From contig CM022946.1 of NCBI GenBank assembly GCA_012931725.1, forward strand, positions 51,645,196 to 51,709,195: a stretch of 64,000 nucleotides of DNA, read 5' to 3'. The notes beneath the pieces are model-generated. The model was given only the letters and a program-made list of their open reading frames with translations, was not told the DNA's origin and made no database searches. Within the stretch, counting starts at the first letter, position 1. Each line of letters opens with the position of its first letter. Below are positions 43,911 through 54,422 of the stretch, in pieces. The translations under genes were made by a program, and so were the position numbers. This DNA comes from Litsea cubeba. Its lineage: Eukaryota > Streptophyta > Magnoliopsida > Laurales > Lauraceae.

Positions 43911-46900
43911 TTGCGGAAGGACTTGGCCGGGAACCCCCCAGAATCCATGCCAGAGTTGATGTCCCGGGTAAAGCGCTTCATCGCCCAGGAGGAAGACGAG
44001 ATCCGAGCCCGGGATCAGGACGGGCATTCGGAGCCCAAGCAGAAGAGTAGCCAGCCTCGGCAGAGAGGCGGGAGGCCCTTCCAGAAGCAGGAGCCCAAGC
44101 AGGCCTGGGTCTCCAGTTCGGCGAAGCCTGCGTCGTCCAGGTCCGGGGGCACCTGGAAGCCTAGACCTCCCTCCAGCGCCAGTCAGAGCGTCAACGTCGT
44201 CTTCAAGGAGCCGATCTACCGCATCCTGACCAAGCTCAGGTCCAAGCCGTTCTTCAAGTACCCTCAGCCCATGAAGAATGAGCCCACCTCCGGCAGCCGA
44301 AGCAAGCTCTACTGCTCCTTCCATAGGGGTAACGGGCACAAGACCGAGGACTGCAAGACTTTGCAGTGGTACCTGGAGAAGCTGGCCGAAGAGGGCCACA
44401 TTCCAGAGTTCGTCAAGGCAGGTGATGCCGGCGGCAGCGAGGGCCGGATTCACCAGAGTGCAGCCCAGGCTCCAGACAGCGAGGATTCAGAGAAGATCAT
44501 TAACGTGATCCATCTGGCGTCCTCAGCTCCCGCTTCCTCGTCCCGGGGCAGCTCCCAGGCCCGTGCCGAAGCCTGGCAGGCTTCGCACGGGAAGGAAGTA
44601 ATGAGAGCCGAGCTCGCCCCGGCATCCAAGAAAGCCCGCCGCGACCGACCCGCCATCTCGTTTTCGGATCGAGATTTAGAGGGAATCCAGGTCCCTCACA
44701 ACGACCCCCTGCTCCTCACCATGAAGCTGAGAGACTTCACAGTGAAGAGGATCCTCGTCGACTCCGGCAGCTCCTCCGAGGTCCTCTACTACGACTGCTT
44801 CAAGAAGATGAAACTCTCCGAAGCAGACCTCACGGAGGTCCGTGCACCCCTGCTAGGGTTGTCCGCCACGCCAGTCTACCCCAAGGGCAGGATCACCTTG
44901 GAGACCCGAGTTGGCGGAGCCTCCGTGTCGGCCGACTTCCTGGTCGTGGATGCCCCTTCTCCCTACAACGTCATTCTGGGCAGAACGTGGCTCCACAAGT
45001 TAGAAGCAGTTCCTTCTTCCCTCCATCAAAAGCTGAAGTTCGTCCTTGAGAACAAGGAGGGAAAGATGGAAGTAGTCACAGTGGAGGGAGATCAGCAGCA
45101 AGCCAGGCAGTGCATGCTGGCCGCAGTCCCGGCAGTGAAGGAGCCAGAGCACGTCAACCTCGCCGAGTTCGAGAAAGGCCTCGATGAAATCGGCCGAGAT
45201 CCCGAGAAGAAGAGCATCGAAGACCTGGCCGAGGTCAGGCTGAGCCCGGCAGACCCAGACAGGTTCTTCCTGGTTGGCACCCAGCTACCAGACGAGGAGA
45301 GGGCCGAACTCTCTCGGTTGCTGATGCAGAACGTCGACGTCTTCACTTGGAGCCCAAGCGAAATGCCTGGGGTCGACCCTGAGGTCATGTGCCACACGCT
45401 GAATGTGGACCCCGACCACAAGCCGGTAGTGCAGAGGGCCCGTAGGACAGGGCTGCAGCAGACAGATGCAGTCGTCGAAGAGATCGACAACCTGCTAAAG
45501 GCAGGAGCCATCCGGGAAGTCCAATACCCGGTATGGCTGGCCAACACGGTGGTGGTCAAGAAGAAAACTGGGAAGTGGAGGGTGTGCGTGGACTTCACGG
45601 ACTTGAACAGGGCCTGCCCTAAAGATAGTTTCCCCCTTCCAAAGATTGACCAACTGATCGACGCCACCGCCGGTCACGACCGAATGAGCTTCCTCGACGC
45701 CTACAGAGGCTACCACCAGATCCCGCTCTACGAGCCTGATGAGGAGAAAACATCATTCATAACCCCCCGCGGCACTTACTGCTACAAGGTGATGCCCTTC
45801 GGGCTAAAGAACGCAGGGGCAACCTATCAGCGCCTCGTCACAAAAATGTTCCAGGCTCAGCTCGGCAGATCGGTAGAGGTGTACATCGACGACATGGTCG
45901 TCAAATCAGTGCACTCCAGCGACCATCTGGCGGATCTTGGCCAAGTCTTCGACATCCTTCGCGCGTACAAGCTCAAGCTAAACGCCTCCAAGTGCGCATT
46001 CGGCGTAGCCTCTGGCAAGTTCCTCGGCAGCTTGGTAACGCGGAGGGGGATAGAGGCTAATCCGGACCAGATCAGCGCGATTCAGGGCATTCAGAGCCCC
46101 TCTACCACGAAGGAAGTTCAGAAGCTCACAGGAATGGCTGCAGCACTCAATCGCTTCATCAGCCGGTCATCAGATAAGTGCAGGCCTTTCTTTCAGCTTC
46201 TAAAGAAAAATCTGAAATTCCAGTGGACCCCCGAGTGCGACCAGGCATTGGCCGCACTCAAAACCTATTTAATGTCACCACCCTTACTCTCCACCCCAAC
46301 TCCGGGGGAGATTCTGTATTTGTATCTGGCGGTCTCGGATCACGCAGTGAGCTCCGTCCTCATCAGGGAGGACGAGGGAATTCAAAAACCAATTTATTAT
46401 ACGAGCAAGACCCTGCTCGATGCCGAGACCAGATACCTTTTACTGGAGAAACTTGCGTTGGCCCTCTTCAGCGCCTCTCGCAAGCTCTCCCATTATTTCC
46501 AATCCCACACCATTGTGGTGATCATGGAGCATCCACTCCGTTCAGTGTTCAAGAAGGCTGACTTTTCAGGGCGAATATCAAAGTGGGCAGTTGAACTGGG
46601 GCAGTATGATATACAGTACCTTCCCCGAACTGCGATCAAAGCCCAGATTCTGGCAGACTTTATTGTCGAATTCGTCTCCCCCAACCCGGCTCCGACCCAG
46701 CTCGGCACGGCACTGGGGGGCACAGGGCACGAGCCAGTAGAAACTGAGGTCGAGCAGTCTCCCACCTCGGCATGGAAGATCTTTGTCGACGGATCGTCCA
46801 CCTCCAAGAGAGCTGGCGCCGGCATAGTTCTCCAATCGCCAGAGGGTCTAGTCATAGAGCAGGCCTTCACCCTGGACTTCAAAGCGACAAACAATGAGGC

Positions 46901-48494
46901 AGAGTACGAAGCACTGATTGCAGGGTTGAACAGCGCCCAAATCCTCGGAGCCCAGCACCTGGAGATCTTCAGCGACTCTCAAATGGTAACTAGCCAGCTC
47001 GCTGGAGACTACCAGGCTAGGGACGACAGGATGGCGGCCTACTTAGCCCTTGCGAAAAAACTGCTCTCTCATTTCCAGAAAGCCGAGGTCAGGCAAATAT
47101 CCCGAGATACCAACACGCACGCAGATGCGCTTGCAAACCTGGCCTCCGCTGTCGAAGCAGGGAAGAAAAGGACCATCGAGGTTGGGTCAGTATCAAGGTC
47201 AAGTTTAGAACTCCATTCATCTCGGCTTGTCCTCTGTGCTGACCTCGGCCCAAGCTGGATGGATCCAATTGTCGCCTACTTGAAGGACGACCAGCTCCCC
47301 GAGGACAAGGCTGAAGCCCACAGGATCAGACTCAAGGCAGCGCGATTCTGGCTCTCTCCCGAAGGCAAACTCTACAGGAAATCCTTCACAGGTCCATACC
47401 TCCAATGCGTCCATCCAAGCAAGGTGGACGACTTCCTGTATGAGATCCACGAAGGAATCTACGGCAGTCACATAGGAGGTCGATCCCTGGCTTACAGAGC
47501 AATAAGCCAGGGCTACTGGTGGCCCTACATGCAGAAAGACGCGCAGGTCTACGCCAGGAAATGCGAGAAGTGCCAGAAGTTCTCCCACTCCCTCCATCAG
47601 CCAGCACAAGATCTGAGTCCCCTCTCTAGCCCATGGCCCTTCGCTCAAAGGGGCCTGGACATTGTGGGGCCTCTTCACCGAGCTCCAGGAAATAAGAGAT
47701 GGCTGATAGTGGCTACGGACTACTTCACAAAATGGATAGAAGTTGAACCGTTGTCTTCAATCACGGACAGGGACTCCAGGAACTTCGTTTGGAAAAACAT
47801 CCTTACGAGGTTCGGCATCCCCCGGACCCTGATTTCGGATAACGGGACTCAGTTCGACTCCAAGTCCTTCAAAGACTTCTGCCAAGAGTACGGCATCAGA
47901 AATCATTACTCCACTCCGGCATATCCACAGAGTAATGGCCAGGCAGAAATCTCCAACAAAGTGATCCTGGACGGCCCGAAGAAGCGACTGGACAAGGCAA
48001 AGGGCAGATGGACAGAGGAGCTTCCGAGCGTGCTGTGGGCATACAGAACAACCCCAAGGAGGTCCACCTCGGCAACACCTTTCTCTCTGGCCTACGGGAT
48101 GGAGGCAGTCATTCCTTTCGAAATCGGCTTTCCTACCCTGAGGACAGAGCTGGTCGACCAAGGCCGAAATGAGACAAACCTGGCAACGGAGCTGGAGCTG
48201 GCAGACGAGCGACGAGAAGCAGCAGCCCTGCGACTGACCGACTATCAGCAGCGGTTAGCCAGGGCATACAATCAAAATGTCAGAGAAAGAAAGTTCTCCG
48301 CGGGAGAGCTGGTTCTAAAGAAAACCCTGCCAGCTGACAGAGAGCCAAACGAGGGGAAGCTGGCCCCGAACTGGCATGGCCCGTTCAGAATAGTCTCACC
48401 GGCAGGAAAGTCAGCCTACAAGCTCGAAGACTTAGAAGGCAAGCCACTGCCGAGACCATGGAATGCATCCCACTTGAAGAAATTTTATTTCTAA
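43911..48494 (+). CDS. Tat-B gag C-terminus and pol in one frame (1527 aa)
   Basis: Open from 43911 (internal Met; the true frame enters from gag). Order by residue: gag zinc knuckle YCSFHRGNGHKTEDC (134-148); protease with ILVDSGSS (281-288) and VILGRTWLHK; RT with DFTDLNRACPKD, FLDAYRGYHQI and YIDD (658-661); first RNase H, degenerate at its first acid (about 770-920); archaeal-type RNase H with D960, E998, D1022, D1072; integrase with H1180, H1187, C1218, C1221 and D1250, D1310, E1346; then the C-terminal domain ending HLKKFYF. All catalytic residues are present. Products would act in cytoplasmic particles and, for integrase, in the nucleus. Without intact gag upstream, normal translation of this frame is doubtful. 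Confidence 0.95.
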   Translation: MRKDLAGNPPESMPELMSRVKRFIAQEEDEIRARDQDGHSEPKQKSSQPRQRGGRPFQKQEPKQAWVSSSAKPASSRSGGTWKPRPPSSASQSVNVVFKEPIYRILTKLRSKPFFKYPQPMKNEPTSGSRSKLYCSFHRGNGHKTEDCKTLQWYLEKLAEEGHIPEFVKAGDAGGSEGRIHQSAAQAPDSEDSEKIINVIHLASSAPASSSRGSSQARAEAWQASHGKEVMRAELAPASKKARRDRPAISFSDRDLEGIQVPHNDPLLLTMKLRDFTVKRILVDSGSSSEVLYYDCFKKMKLSEADLTEVRAPLLGLSATPVYPKGRITLETRVGGASVSADFLVVDAPSPYNVILGRTWLHKLEAVPSSLHQKLKFVLENKEGKMEVVTVEGDQQQARQCMLAAVPAVKEPEHVNLAEFEKGLDEIGRDPEKKSIEDLAEVRLSPADPDRFFLVGTQLPDEERAELSRLLMQNVDVFTWSPSEMPGVDPEVMCHTLNVDPDHKPVVQRARRTGLQQTDAVVEEIDNLLKAGAIREVQYPVWLANTVVVKKKTGKWRVCVDFTDLNRACPKDSFPLPKIDQLIDATAGHDRMSFLDAYRGYHQIPLYEPDEEKTSFITPRGTYCYKVMPFGLKNAGATYQRLVTKMFQAQLGRSVEVYIDDMVVKSVHSSDHLADLGQVFDILRAYKLKLNASKCAFGVASGKFLGSLVTRRGIEANPDQISAIQGIQSPSTTKEVQKLTGMAAALNRFISRSSDKCRPFFQLLKKNLKFQWTPECDQALAALKTYLMSPPLLSTPTPGEILYLYLAVSDHAVSSVLIREDEGIQKPIYYTSKTLLDAETRYLLLEKLALALFSASRKLSHYFQSHTIVVIMEHPLRSVFKKADFSGRISKWAVELGQYDIQYLPRTAIKAQILADFIVEFVSPNPAPTQLGTALGGTGHEPVETEVEQSPTSAWKIFVDGSSTSKRAGAGIVLQSPEGLVIEQAFTLDFKATNNEAEYEALIAGLNSAQILGAQHLEIFSDSQMVTSQLAGDYQARDDRMAAYLALAKKLLSHFQKAEVRQISRDTNTHADALANLASAVEAGKKRTIEVGSVSRSSLELHSSRLVLCADLGPSWMDPIVAYLKDDQLPEDKAEAHRIRLKAARFWLSPEGKLYRKSFTGPYLQCVHPSKVDDFLYEIHEGIYGSHIGGRSLAYRAISQGYWWPYMQKDAQVYARKCEKCQKFSHSLHQPAQDLSPLSSPWPFAQRGLDIVGPLHRAPGNKRWLIVATDYFTKWIEVEPLSSITDRDSRNFVWKNILTRFGIPRTLISDNGTQFDSKSFKDFCQEYGIRNHYSTPAYPQSNGQAEISNKVILDGPKKRLDKAKGRWTEELPSVLWAYRTTPRRSTSATPFSLAYGMEAVIPFEIGFPTLRTELVDQGRNETNLATELELADERREAAALRLTDYQQRLARAYNQNVRERKFSAGELVLKKTLPADREPNEGKLAPNWHGPFRIVSPAGKSAYKLEDLEGKPLPRPWNASHLKKFYF

Positions 48495-48580
48495 GGATGT
48501 ATTGAATCTCAGAATCAATAAAAGCAGCTTTCGCCTTGTCATCAATTTGTCGTCTCTCTCTGACTGATTCCGGCAGCACT

Positions 48581-49145
48581 GGGTCTACGCCCTGGAAATA
48601 GCCTGGAGTTCTTACACTCGGCCGAATTCCTAAAGTCCCGGGTTTTGAACCCACTCAAGGGTCTACGCCCTGGAAATAGCTTGGAGTTCTTACACTCGGC
48701 CGAATTACTAAAGTCCCGGGTTTTGAACCCACTCAAGGGTCTACGCCCTGGAAATAGCCTGGAGTTCTTACACTCGGCCGAATTCCTAAAGTCCCGGGTT
48801 TTGAACCCACTCAAGGGTCTACGCCCTGGAAATAGCCTGGAGTTCTTACACTCGGCCGAATTCCTAAAGTCCCGCGTTTTGAACCCACTCAAGGGTCTAC
48901 GCCCTGGAAATGGCCTGGAGTTCTTACACTCAGCCGTTTCCTAAAGTCCCGGGTTTTGAACCCACTCAAGGGTTAACAGCCCTGGAAAAGGCCTCGAGTT
49001 CGGACACTCGGCCGAATTCCTAAAATCAGGGTTTCATCCCACTCTACAAGGGTTCGTAGCCCTGGAAGGAGGCCTCGAGTTCGGACACTCGGCCGAATTC
49101 CTAAAATCATGGTTTTTACCCCTCTACAAGGGTCTACAGTCCGGG
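48581..49145. repeat. 78-bp tandem repeats between pol and aORF (Tat-B)
   Basis: Units start at 48581, 48659, 48737, 48815 and 48893 (exact 78-bp period), then two or three diverged units to about 49145. Core: CCTGGAAATAGCCTGGAGTT and CACTCGGCCGAATTCCTAAA. 78 is a multiple of three, so long repetitive ORFs appear on both strands but are not genes. The last units contain GAGTTCGG (48996-49003) facing CCGAATTC (49012-49019), a possible hairpin. Confidence 0.95.
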
Positions 49146-49542
49146 TGTATACACCCCTCAAAGATCATTGCCGAGATCACGCTCCCATAGCCGAGACTAG
49201 CGGAATGATGACTCCACTTCGGCACAAGGCAGCTCGTCTCGGCCAAAGCCAGCCATTTCGGCCAAGGTCAGCTTTTCAGAGAGAAAGAGCTGTGCCAGCA
49301 CTCAAACACACAAAAATGCAAGTATTCCAGAACAGTGCAAGGAAAGTAAGAAAGAACTCAAAAGCATTGTACACAGTTTGGGTGATCACAGAACTCCTTT
49401 TTATTCATTGTAAACTGCTTCATTACAAAAGTTACAGAACAGAAAGCAATGTACAAAAAAGGAGGATCGCAGTCCTCTGAAAACAGAAAATAAAGAAAAG
49501 CTGGGAGACTCTGATCTTCACCGACTCTTCGGGATGCAGACT

Positions 49543-50001
49543 TCAGGATGCCGGATCATGGACTGGAGGTTCTGAGTGATCCTGAATTTCAAGGAGCTTT
49601 ATAATACGCTGTGGTTGGTCAGACCAAAGCGATTGCAGAAGCCCCTCCAGTTCGGAGGCCCTGGACCTCGCTGAGCTCTTCAACACCCTCCGGTCAGTAA
49701 GACCAGCCAAGGTTTGAAGAACCCCCAGGTCCAGCGGGGCCTCAATCCCACCTTCCGTCCGGCGTTCTTGCAAGACCGTGTCGGACGAGAATGCGCCACC
49801 GTCCCCCAGCTGCATTGCAGAAGATCTTCCCTGCAACCAAACCAGGGACGGTTGGCCGTGAACTCGCGTTCAGAGAGCGCGTGGTCCACGGGGAGTTCCT
49901 TCAGAGAGCGCGCAGACCGCGATGGGCTTTCCCCCTTGGAGAAAGCCATCCACAGGCGCAAAGGTTCCCCCCGGATCGAAGGTTCCAGAATGTCTACCAG
50001 A
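49543..50001 (-). CDS. Possible second antisense ORF of Tat-B
   Basis: On the minus strand a Met at 50001 (MSGRHSGTFDPGG) opens a short frame, and a second frame (49836-49543, 97 codons) ends LEIQDHSEPPVHDPAS with leucine-rich, plausibly helical sequence. A candidate acceptor TTGGTTGCAG lies between them, and a TATA-like CTATAAGTAG (minus, about 50080-50090) stands some 85 bases upstream. No domain was recognised. It could be a small spliced gene distinct from the larger aORF, or chance. Confidence 0.3.
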
Positions 50002-50496
50002 CATGGTTCCTACAGCTTTGTGAGTTAAGCTATCCTATTTCCGTTTCTTTTCTTCTCCCATGGCGAGCTTGCCATCTCTACTTATAGGAAGAAGAAGGGC
50101 TCAGTCTCCGAAGGAAGTTATGGGGGCGAAGTCTCCCACGCGTTACACGGGATGCACGACTGTTGACCAGCGATCCCTATGACGCCAAGTGGAGACATCC
50201 GTCCGTTTCCCTCATAGGTCGTGCCACCATGTTTATTGCTATTTATGGCCTCCAGAATATGGAGAACCGGTACAGACAGCTATGAGGACCGTTTGACTCC
50301 TTCTACCTCAAGAGTCACGCGTTATATTAAAGGCATTCAAATACCATTCAATGCCACATCCAGAAATGAAAGAGAGACAAATACAGAGAAAAATGCACAA
50401 GTAAAGAAGCCCGACTTTCATTGAATTGACAGAGTATTACAAAGCTGAGAAGCAAAAACATTACATGCAAGAAGATAGAAATAAAAAGGAGCCCGA

Positions 50497-53029
50497 CTAC
50501 TGTGGTTTCGGCGACTCCACTAGGTCGATCACCGTATCTGCTGGACCAGTGGACTCGGCCGAAACCGTGACCTTGCTTGGAGCGTCGCTGGCAGAGGAGG
50601 CTTTGACCGGTACCTCACCCGAACCAGGGGCAGAAGAGGTCCCACCCTGAGGCACGGCCGAAGCATCGCTGGCGACCGGGGCATCGCTCGAGACCGGGGC
50701 AACGGGAGCGTCGTCAGCAGCAGGAGCAACTGCAGGAGCTTCAACTGGGGCACTTTCGGCTGCAGGAGCGGAGCTCGGCTCAAGAGCCGGGTCCGAGTAC
50801 TTCGGCAGGTCCCGGTAGACAGGGTGATCTTCGGGAACCCCCGCACGTCTCAGTGCGGCCAGGCATCCTTCCTCGAACAGGATGGCGGTGATCTCCTCCA
50901 CCTGCTTCTCATATAGCTCGGTGGCGTGATCCACCCCATCCTGGAAGGCGGACTGGGCCTCGGACAGAAGAGAGGCCTTCTCCTTCTCCAGCTCCGCGTT
51001 CGCCGTCTTCAACTTCGCCATTTCGGCTCGCCCAGCCAGCACTTCCCCGCGCAGCCTCGTCCCCTCGGCCGTCGATTCAGCCTTTAACCTGGCCAGCTCC
51101 GACTCCAGCTCGGCGGTCTTCTTGTTCCTTGCCCAGATCTCGCTCTTCAACTGGTTGGTCTTCGCCGTAAGTTCGGCGACACCAGCCAGAGCCGACGCCA
51201 GCTGAGCGGCCTCCTCAGCGCTGGCCTTCTTCATCCGCTCCATTCCCGCCTGTAGCTCCTCCAGCTCCTTCTTCAGCTTGTCCCTTTCGGACTCCAGCTG
51301 AGTGACCCGTGCAGCGTTCCTATCACTCCGGCCCACCACGGTCAGGAGCCTCTGCACGTTCTGCAAATGGAGAAAGATGAGTCAAGCTGGGGCAGTAGAG
51401 CCAAATCACTTAGAAGGAAAACACTGAAAGCACTTACCAGGAGGTTAGCCTGAATCGCCGAGACCATCAGGCTCTCGTTATCGAACCTCTCGTGCGTCTC
51501 CATATCCCGCGGCAGGGCGCAGACCTTGGCGAGAGCCCCGATGACGTCGGCGTTCCCCATCAGCCGATCCTCGACGTTCAGAGGCTTACGGGCTGAGTCT
51601 CCATCCTCGGCCTCCATGGCGCTGGGGCAGTTCGGGGTCCGGAGGACGACCCGGATCCTTGCCCCGCCGAGGTGCTGTGCTCGCGAGTCGTCCCGCCGGA
51701 CGGCCTGCCTGCCGGCACGCTCTTCTCAGCAGGTGCACTCTTCTCTGCCGGTGCACTCTTTTCAGTTGGGGCCTTGGCTCCGGGGGCCCGCGCAGGGGTT
51801 TTGCCCTTCGGAGGCTGTTCGGCCCCCAGGTCCTTCTCCCCCGCCTTGGACTTCTTCCTGGGCGGGGACCCTTCCCTCGGGCGCTCCGGCGAGCGTCGCC
51901 GAACTCCCGCATTCGAAGCAGGAGCAGGAGCAGGAGCAGGAGCGGAAGTGTCACCAGCACCTCCCGAGCTTGAAGCTGCTCGGGTGCTGGCAGAAGATGG
52001 CGTCGCAGAGGAAGAAGACCCCCGCCTGAACTTGGCCGCTAGGTCCTTGACGGCTGGCTCCCTCGACCTTCCCGCCATGTCTTCTTCCCGATCGGAAGAG
52101 TAAGCATCCACTATCTGCCTCAGGTTCGACGGTTCCGAACTTGAAGTGGACGCCTCGGACCCAGACGCAGCTCGTCCAGCGGCAGGATCGTTCAAGGGGA
52201 TCCCGACAGGTACAGCAAGGGAGACGGTTGGACGATCAGGGTGCGCTTCGTCCACCTCGGGTACCCCGGTCCTCTGGTAGTGGCCGCGGTATCTCGGCGT
52301 GTATCCGAGCTGCTTCCAAGCTGACCTAGTCTCGTGCCCCTTGTACCTCTCAACCTTGTTAATGTCGTCGGGGTTCCTCCTCCAGCCTTCACTCGCAGCT
52401 CGGCGTCGTCTCGCACCTGCCTCTGCATGACAAATAATAGAGGAGTCAACTCGGCATCGCCGAAATCAAGCAAAGAAGATGAATGAAAAGGAGCGATGAT
52501 TACTTGGGACTGTCCCGGGGCGGCGCGGGACCGCTAGTCTCCTACTTTCGCCAGCGCCGAACTCCCAGTCCCCCGAAACACAGAAGAAGGCTTCTTCGGC
52601 ATTCTTACTTGAATCTTCCAAGGCCAGGACGAAGCCTCTTCGCTGCGGCTTCACCCGGAGATAATATTTCCCTTCCCCGGCCTTGCAGATATCGTAGGTG
52701 TCCTCGATATCATGAACACCTAGGTCGGTCCCCAGAATCTCATTCAGCTTCGCCATGCCCATGATGACCTTATAGCCATTAGGCATCAGCTGGCACGGGG
52801 TAAGGGACCAGGTACTGAGGCAACCTCTAAGTAGAGGGTGCAGGGGGAATCTGACCCCGCCCTCGATCACAGAGATCAGAGGGAACGGCATCCAGCCGCC
52901 GGACCAGCGCATCGTGGCATAGTCGACGGAGTCCGCCGGCTTAAGCATGACTCGCTCCGGAATATCGAAGGCAGCCCTAAATCTGGCTATGCCCTCTTCG
53001 GTGTCTAAACTGAACCTAGGGGTGCCCAT
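50497..53029 (-). CDS. Tat-B antisense ORF (aORF), PF04195-like, spliced
   Basis: A minus-strand gene of three exons. Exon 1, 53029-52504: RFPLHPLLRGCLSTWSLTPC, then QLMPNGYKVIMG, as in the 'putative gypsy type transposon' domain (PF04195). Intron 52503-52423, GT-AG, phase 1. Exon 2, 52422-51438: WKQLGYTPRYRGHY, then a low-complexity Ser/Pro/Lys-rich region with repeated EKSAPA, then NVEDRLMGNADVIGALA. A frame change near 51640 is unexplained (indel or a missed intron). Intron 51437-51361, GT-AG, phase 0. Exon 3, 51360-50497: long coiled coil (VTQLESERDKLKKELEEL onward), the motif YRDLPKYSDPALEP, and an Ala/Ser/Pro-rich tail with TVIDLVESPKP. It converges on pol. Function unknown. Confidence 0.75.
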
Positions 53030-53527
53030 GTCTAGGAAGAAGGGTACAGCAAAAGAAAAAACCCTAAAGGCTGCTAAACCCTAGGAAAAAAGCTACACAG
53101 AGGCGTGAAGCAACTTACAGAGACGAAAAGGGGCGACTCGAGTACAGATCCAGACACGCCCTGTGGTCGTCCTCGCTAGAAAGATCTTGAGCAGCAGAGC
53201 AGAAATCGGAGATGAGGGCGAAGGCGAAAAGAAATCAGAGACGAGAGGAGAAGAAGACGACCCTATTAATGGAGAAGAGACCCTCGGCGCGCGCTGCTTT
53301 CAAAATTCGAAAGGACGGATTTCGCGATCCGCGCCCATTCCATCAATAAGACAGCGCAATCAGTGAAGAGGCGACGCGTGTAGCCGTCGACTCGCTTCCC
53401 GGTACAGACAGGTCAAAGCGTTTATTGCTTCAGGACAGTTGAAGCGACACCAGGCTATGATCGCCGCACCCCTAGACGGACTCTTCTAGCTTTCCACCCC
53501 TAAAGGCTAGGACGCTTGAGAGGTCAA

Positions 53528-53542
53528 AAGCTAGGGGGCAAT
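53528..53542 (+). other. Polypurine tract of Tat-B
   Basis: AAGCTAGGGGGCAAT directly precedes the 3' LTR. A G-rich tract abutting the LTR is the plus-strand primer of LTR retrotransposons. Confidence 0.8.
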
Positions 53543-54417
53543 TGTGTGGGGAGATTTCCAGAACCACAGGATTACGCTAATCACAGCCATCAGATGAGAC
53601 TAAGCACTCTCACGTGCCATCCGCGTGCCATCCACGTGGCACCAAGCTCACCCCGGGGTCCGGCCGAAGTCAGGCAGCTCCGGGCCACTAGCGCCGAACT
53701 GAGCCACCCGGGGTGCCATTTCGGCAGAAAGCTCCACCTCGGCTAAAGAAGCCGGGACGGAAGCCGAAGCAAGAAAGAGCCTCCACTTGCGCCCCTCATC
53801 CCCCACGTCATCAGGCACGTGGAGGAATAGGGGCACGAGCTAGTGGGACAGACGCGACATCCAGCCGCTCACAATCTTCGCCAGATCCCTGACAGGGCGG
53901 CATCCAGCGGCTGAGGCCACATCAGGGCAAGGCCCGAGGGCAGATCCGATGGTACCCTACCGCCAAAGGCGTCCAACACGATATGGCCCAACAAGACGCG
54001 CATTAAATGCGACGTGGGCTGACCCAACGCGCATTTAATGCAAAGTGGGCTGGATTGGACCGCATTCAATGCAACGTGGGCTGATCGTGACTTCCCAGTC
54101 GAATCACGGGACCCATACCAAAATATCCTCCAAGGATACGACCCAAGCCTCTATAAATAGAGCCTCAAACCACCATCAAAGGTACGCACATTTTTCATAC
54201 ACAGAGCCGTTACTCTGCCTCTCTGCTTCTTCTCCTTCCATTGTTCCAGTTCTCTCACTGACTTTGGCATCGGAGAGCCTTGTGCCGCCCAGGCCAGGGT
54301 CCTCTGACCGTGTGTTCTTCCCTTTCAGGCTTTCGGACGGTACCCAGTCATCACCATTGTTGGATAAGTCCTCTAAGGCTCCCCAGTTATTGTGGGTCAT
54401 TATTTTCTGCACCTACA
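53543..54417 (+). repeat. 3' LTR of Tat-B
   Basis: 875 bp, TGTGTGGGGAG to CACCTACA, equal in length to the 5' LTR and differing at about nine positions by eye, mostly C/T or G/A changes. Followed by the duplication TACAC at 54418-54422. Confidence 0.95.
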
Positions 54418-54422
54418 TACAC
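54418..54422. repeat. Target-site duplication of Tat-B, right
   Basis: TACAC, identical to 41837-41841. Confidence 0.95.

Larger units (their letters stand above)
41842..54417 (+). mobile_element. Complete Tat-type Ty3/gypsy retrotransposon (Tat-B)
   Basis: A 12,576-bp element with two 875-bp LTRs, a 5-bp target duplication TACAC, PBS, gag, gag-pol frame, tandem repeats, antisense spliced ORF and polypurine tract in the canonical order. By eye the LTRs differ at about nine positions (about 1 percent), implying a recent insertion. Archaeal-type RNase H and the antisense ORF place it in the Tat lineage. Gag carries a 53-base deletion (relative to Tat-C) and a nonsense codon, so the copy should be non-autonomous although pol is open throughout. 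Confidence 0.95.

Noticed and set aside
43527..44453. 308-codon minus-strand ORF over gag
   Set aside because: Shadow of GC-rich gag coding sequence; the same shadow recurs at 61287-62144 in Tat-C and has no domain of its own.
45092..48161. Several minus-strand ORFs across pol
   Set aside because: Antisense shadows of the open pol frame.
48542..48944. Repeat-protein ORFs over the Tat-B tandem array
   Set aside because: Same cause: 78-bp tandem repeats, readable on both strands.
51526..52103. Plus-strand ORFs over the aORF exon 2
   Set aside because: Shadow of Ser/Pro/Lys-rich low-complexity sequence; splice sites and motifs support the minus strand.
41842..54417. Tat-B as a fully autonomous element
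   Set aside because: Gag has a 53-base deletion relative to Tat-C and an in-frame TAG, so it cannot encode complete Gag as sequenced.
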